A DNA stretch of 23,850 bases from an uncultured Pedobacter sp. GTDB taxonomy: Bacteria > Bacteroidota > Bacteroidia > Sphingobacteriales > Sphingobacteriaceae. Positions 22,372 to 23,850 of the stretch are shown piece by piece. The stretch is taken from contig CALLKE010000047.1 of NCBI GenBank assembly GCA_938008555.1, forward strand, positions 1-23,850. Reading direction: 5' to 3'. The position numbers were made by a program, and so were the translations under genes. The notes below the pieces were generated by a model. The model saw only the letters and a program-made list of their open reading frames with translations, did no database searches and was not told where the DNA came from. Every line of letters starts with the position of its first letter. Positions within the stretch are counted from its first letter, which is position 1.

Positions 22372-22989
22372 TTAGAGTGTACTAAATGTATAGCCTTCAG
22401 CAGTTAGATGCTCCAATGCTTTTGGTAATGTATATGCTAGTCGATCGAATGCTTTTATGCTATCGTGAAATAAAATAATAGAACCGTTTTCAGTGTTTTT
22501 GATCACATGATCCAGGCATTTCTGGGGGCTTATTTTTAAATCAAAGTCTCCACTGAGTACATCCCACATAATGATTTGTAGTTTCGGATTTACTGTTTTT
22601 AACTCTTTCAATTGTGATCTTTTTATTTTTCCATACGGTGGCCGAAACAAATGATTTGATGTCAGCTGGGCGCTTTTTTGGACATTTTCTAAATAAGTTT
22701 TGTTGTCTGTCTTCCAACCGTTGAGATGATTGTGGGTATGATTGCCAATGGTATGCCCGCTATTTTTTATTTGATCATAGATATCAGGGTATTTAGAAAC
22801 ATTATCTCCTACACAAAAGAAGGTTGCTTTGGTATTGAACTTCTCCAATGTATTTAATACAAAGGGTGTAATGATGGGGATAGGGCCATCGTCAAATGTG
22901 AGATAGATGGATTTTTCTCTTCGGGTTTTATGCCAAATAAGTGATGGGTATAACCATTGTAGCCAAGAAGGAGATTTTATGGGATACAT
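22372..22989 (-). CDS. NodB-type polysaccharide deacetylase
   Basis: A 205-residue carbohydrate esterase family 4 protein. All five NodB motifs are visible: TFDDGP (Asp33 catalytic base, Asp34 metal ligand), HTHNH (His84, His88 metal ligands), RPPYG (116-120), the WDVLSGDFD block (142-150) and ILFHDS (His175). Enzymes of this family remove N- or O-acetyl groups from peptidoglycan, chitin-like or exopolysaccharide chains. There is no signal peptide or strong membrane anchor: the first 25 residues (with WLQWLYPSLIW) are only mildly hydrophobic, so the location is uncertain. Length equals a bare catalytic domain. It stands alone, divergent from the DUF4403-like gene, with a TAATTTCG element upstream. 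Confidence 0.9.
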   Translation of the reverse strand: MYPIKSPSWLQWLYPSLIWHKTRREKSIYLTFDDGPIPIITPFVLNTLEKFNTKATFFCVGDNVSKYPDIYDQIKNSGHTIGNHTHNHLNGWKTDNKTYLENVQKSAQLTSNHLFRPPYGKIKRSQLKELKTVNPKLQIIMWDVLSGDFDLKISPQKCLDHVIKNTENGSIILFHDSIKAFDRLAYTLPKALEHLTAEGYTFSTL

Positions 22990-23020
22990 CTTATTACAAT
23001 TTTATGGAGAAAATGGTCCA

Positions 23021-23028
23021 CGAAATTA
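23021..23028 (-). promoter_or_regulatory. -7 element of the deacetylase gene
   Basis: TAATTTCG on the minus strand (23028-23021) fits TAnnTTyG and lies 31 bases before the start codon. Confidence 0.33.
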
Positions 23029-23112
23029 TACAAACAAAAGTTGAAATGGCCTTTTGTTGTATTTGATTTAATTTTAAATAAATATTAAATTAGATAATTA
23101 TAATGTTTGATT

Positions 23113-23811
23113 GTGAAAAAACATCTTAGATCATTTTTTAATAAAGGGTTATATCTAATGCCGGCTCCAATTGCGCTAGGCTCTTCGACTATAGAAGCAA
23201 TGGGGGTACCCAATATACATGACACCACTGAATCTTATATTCATCTTCCAGTTGAGATTGATCTGAAGTCTTTGCAGAATAAATTAAACAAGGAGATTCA
23301 GAATGGGGTTAAAGTAATTGATATGCCTGATTTTTTTAGTTTTAACTCGAGTATTGGTGTTTCTCGCGTTCGAGTGTACAAAATATCAGATTTAGCAATT
23401 GCAGCGATTGAGGGAATGCTGCATGTAACTATTCATGTCAAATTGGAGGCAAGGGTTCATTATGCAAGTTCGGCTTTGGGAAAAGGTGATTATGATGTAT
23501 CGAGCAGCGCAATTATAAAAATGACTAGCTCTTTAGTTTTATCGGACAATTTGGAGTTAAATCCTTCTTCAACAAAATTTGAAATTGAGAGAATTACTGA
23601 TTGGGGGGCACAGTCAGTTGCTACTGAAGCTCCCTCTGTTGCTCAACCAACTAACGATTGGTGGTCATACTTAATGGGAGGGGCTACAAGTATCCTAAAT
23701 TATACAAAGGATAGTGTTGGAAGTGTTTTTTCGCATGTTGGCAAAATCGTTTCAGCTCCTATCTTTAATAATTTGATAATACCTAATTATTTAAACGGCA
23801 AGTTCAATTAG
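23113..23811 (+). CDS. DUF4403-like protein, about half usual length
   Basis: A protein of about 232 residues. The block TTESYIHLPVEIDLKSLQNKLNKEI followed by a strand-rich region (VSRVRVYKISDLAIAAIEGMLHVTIHVKLEARVHY) resembles the N-terminal half of DUF4403, whose members are normally about 450-480 residues. The later SSAIIKMTSSLVLSDNLEL segment fits too. The last 60 residues (WWSYLMGGATSILNYTKDSVGSVF onward) do not resemble the family as I know it. There is no ATG at the front. GTG at 23113 gives MKKHLRSFFNKGLYLM, a signal-peptide-like start, and TTG at 23107 or ATG at 23158 are alternatives. No lipobox Cys is present, unlike many relatives. It could be a truncated or rearranged copy. Function unknown, probably envelope. 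Confidence 0.6.
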   Translation: MKKHLRSFFNKGLYLMPAPIALGSSTIEAMGVPNIHDTTESYIHLPVEIDLKSLQNKLNKEIQNGVKVIDMPDFFSFNSSIGVSRVRVYKISDLAIAAIEGMLHVTIHVKLEARVHYASSALGKGDYDVSSSAIIKMTSSLVLSDNLELNPSSTKFEIERITDWGAQSVATEAPSVAQPTNDWWSYLMGGATSILNYTKDSVGSVFSHVGKIVSAPIFNNLIIPNYLNGKFN

Positions 23812-23850
23812 TAAATGCAACAAAAGCACCTAAAACTACAAAAGCAATTG

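Overview
The window is AT-rich (roughly 60% A+T by eye) and reads as chromosome of a member of the Bacteroidota, most likely the Sphingobacteriia/Cytophagia side. The signs are a DUF4271 membrane protein coupled to a Bacteroidota-type uroporphyrinogen-III synthase, a DUF47-PiT phosphate uptake pair beside a PhoR-like kinase, a DUF885 lipoprotein, a DUF4403-like protein, an almost complete lack of Shine-Dalgarno sequences, and repeated promoter -7 elements of the TAnnTTTG class, mostly in the variant TAnnTTCG. No rRNA, tRNA, CRISPR array or intact mobile element was found.

Layout. 1-578 holds no intact gene but carries the eroded C-terminal end of an IS5-type transposase. 579-3462 (+) is a phosphate module: sensor kinase, DUF47/PhoU-like partner and PiT transporter, closed by a long perfect hairpin that also ends the converging genes. 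3557-5646 (-) is a two-gene operon of an aminotransferase and an ornithine-cyclodeaminase-family enzyme, with the best promoter match in the window. 6030-8736 (-) holds a DUF885 lipoprotein, a doubtful 28-codon ORF and lipB. 8874-9947 (+) is a PI-PLC-type lipoprotein.

10327-16933 is the envelope-sugar region. waaA (-), for Kdo transfer to lipid A, is divergent from a plus-strand cluster: ugd, a 74-residue double-glycine peptide, a UDP-glucuronate decarboxylase, galE, an unknown helical protein and rfbB. Together ugd and the decarboxylase would make UDP-GlcA and UDP-xylose, galE interconverts UDP-Glc and UDP-Gal, and rfbB makes dTDP-4-keto-6-deoxyglucose. No glycosyltransferase, flippase or polymerase is in view, so this is a precursor supply cluster.

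16960-22989 (-) holds a small surface lipoprotein, the DUF4271-hemD pair, a mitochondrial-type aconitase and a NodB polysaccharide deacetylase. 23113-23811 (+) is a half-length DUF4403-like protein.

The points most worth a second look are the bacteriocin-like peptide inside the sugar operon, a Pho-box-like 11-bp tandem repeat before the DUF47 gene combined with a sensor kinase whose expected regulator is missing beside an IS scar, a degenerate 7-nt tandem repeat inside waaA, back-to-back -7 elements between waaA and ugd, and a leader-peptide-like wreck with its own promoter element downstream of waaA.
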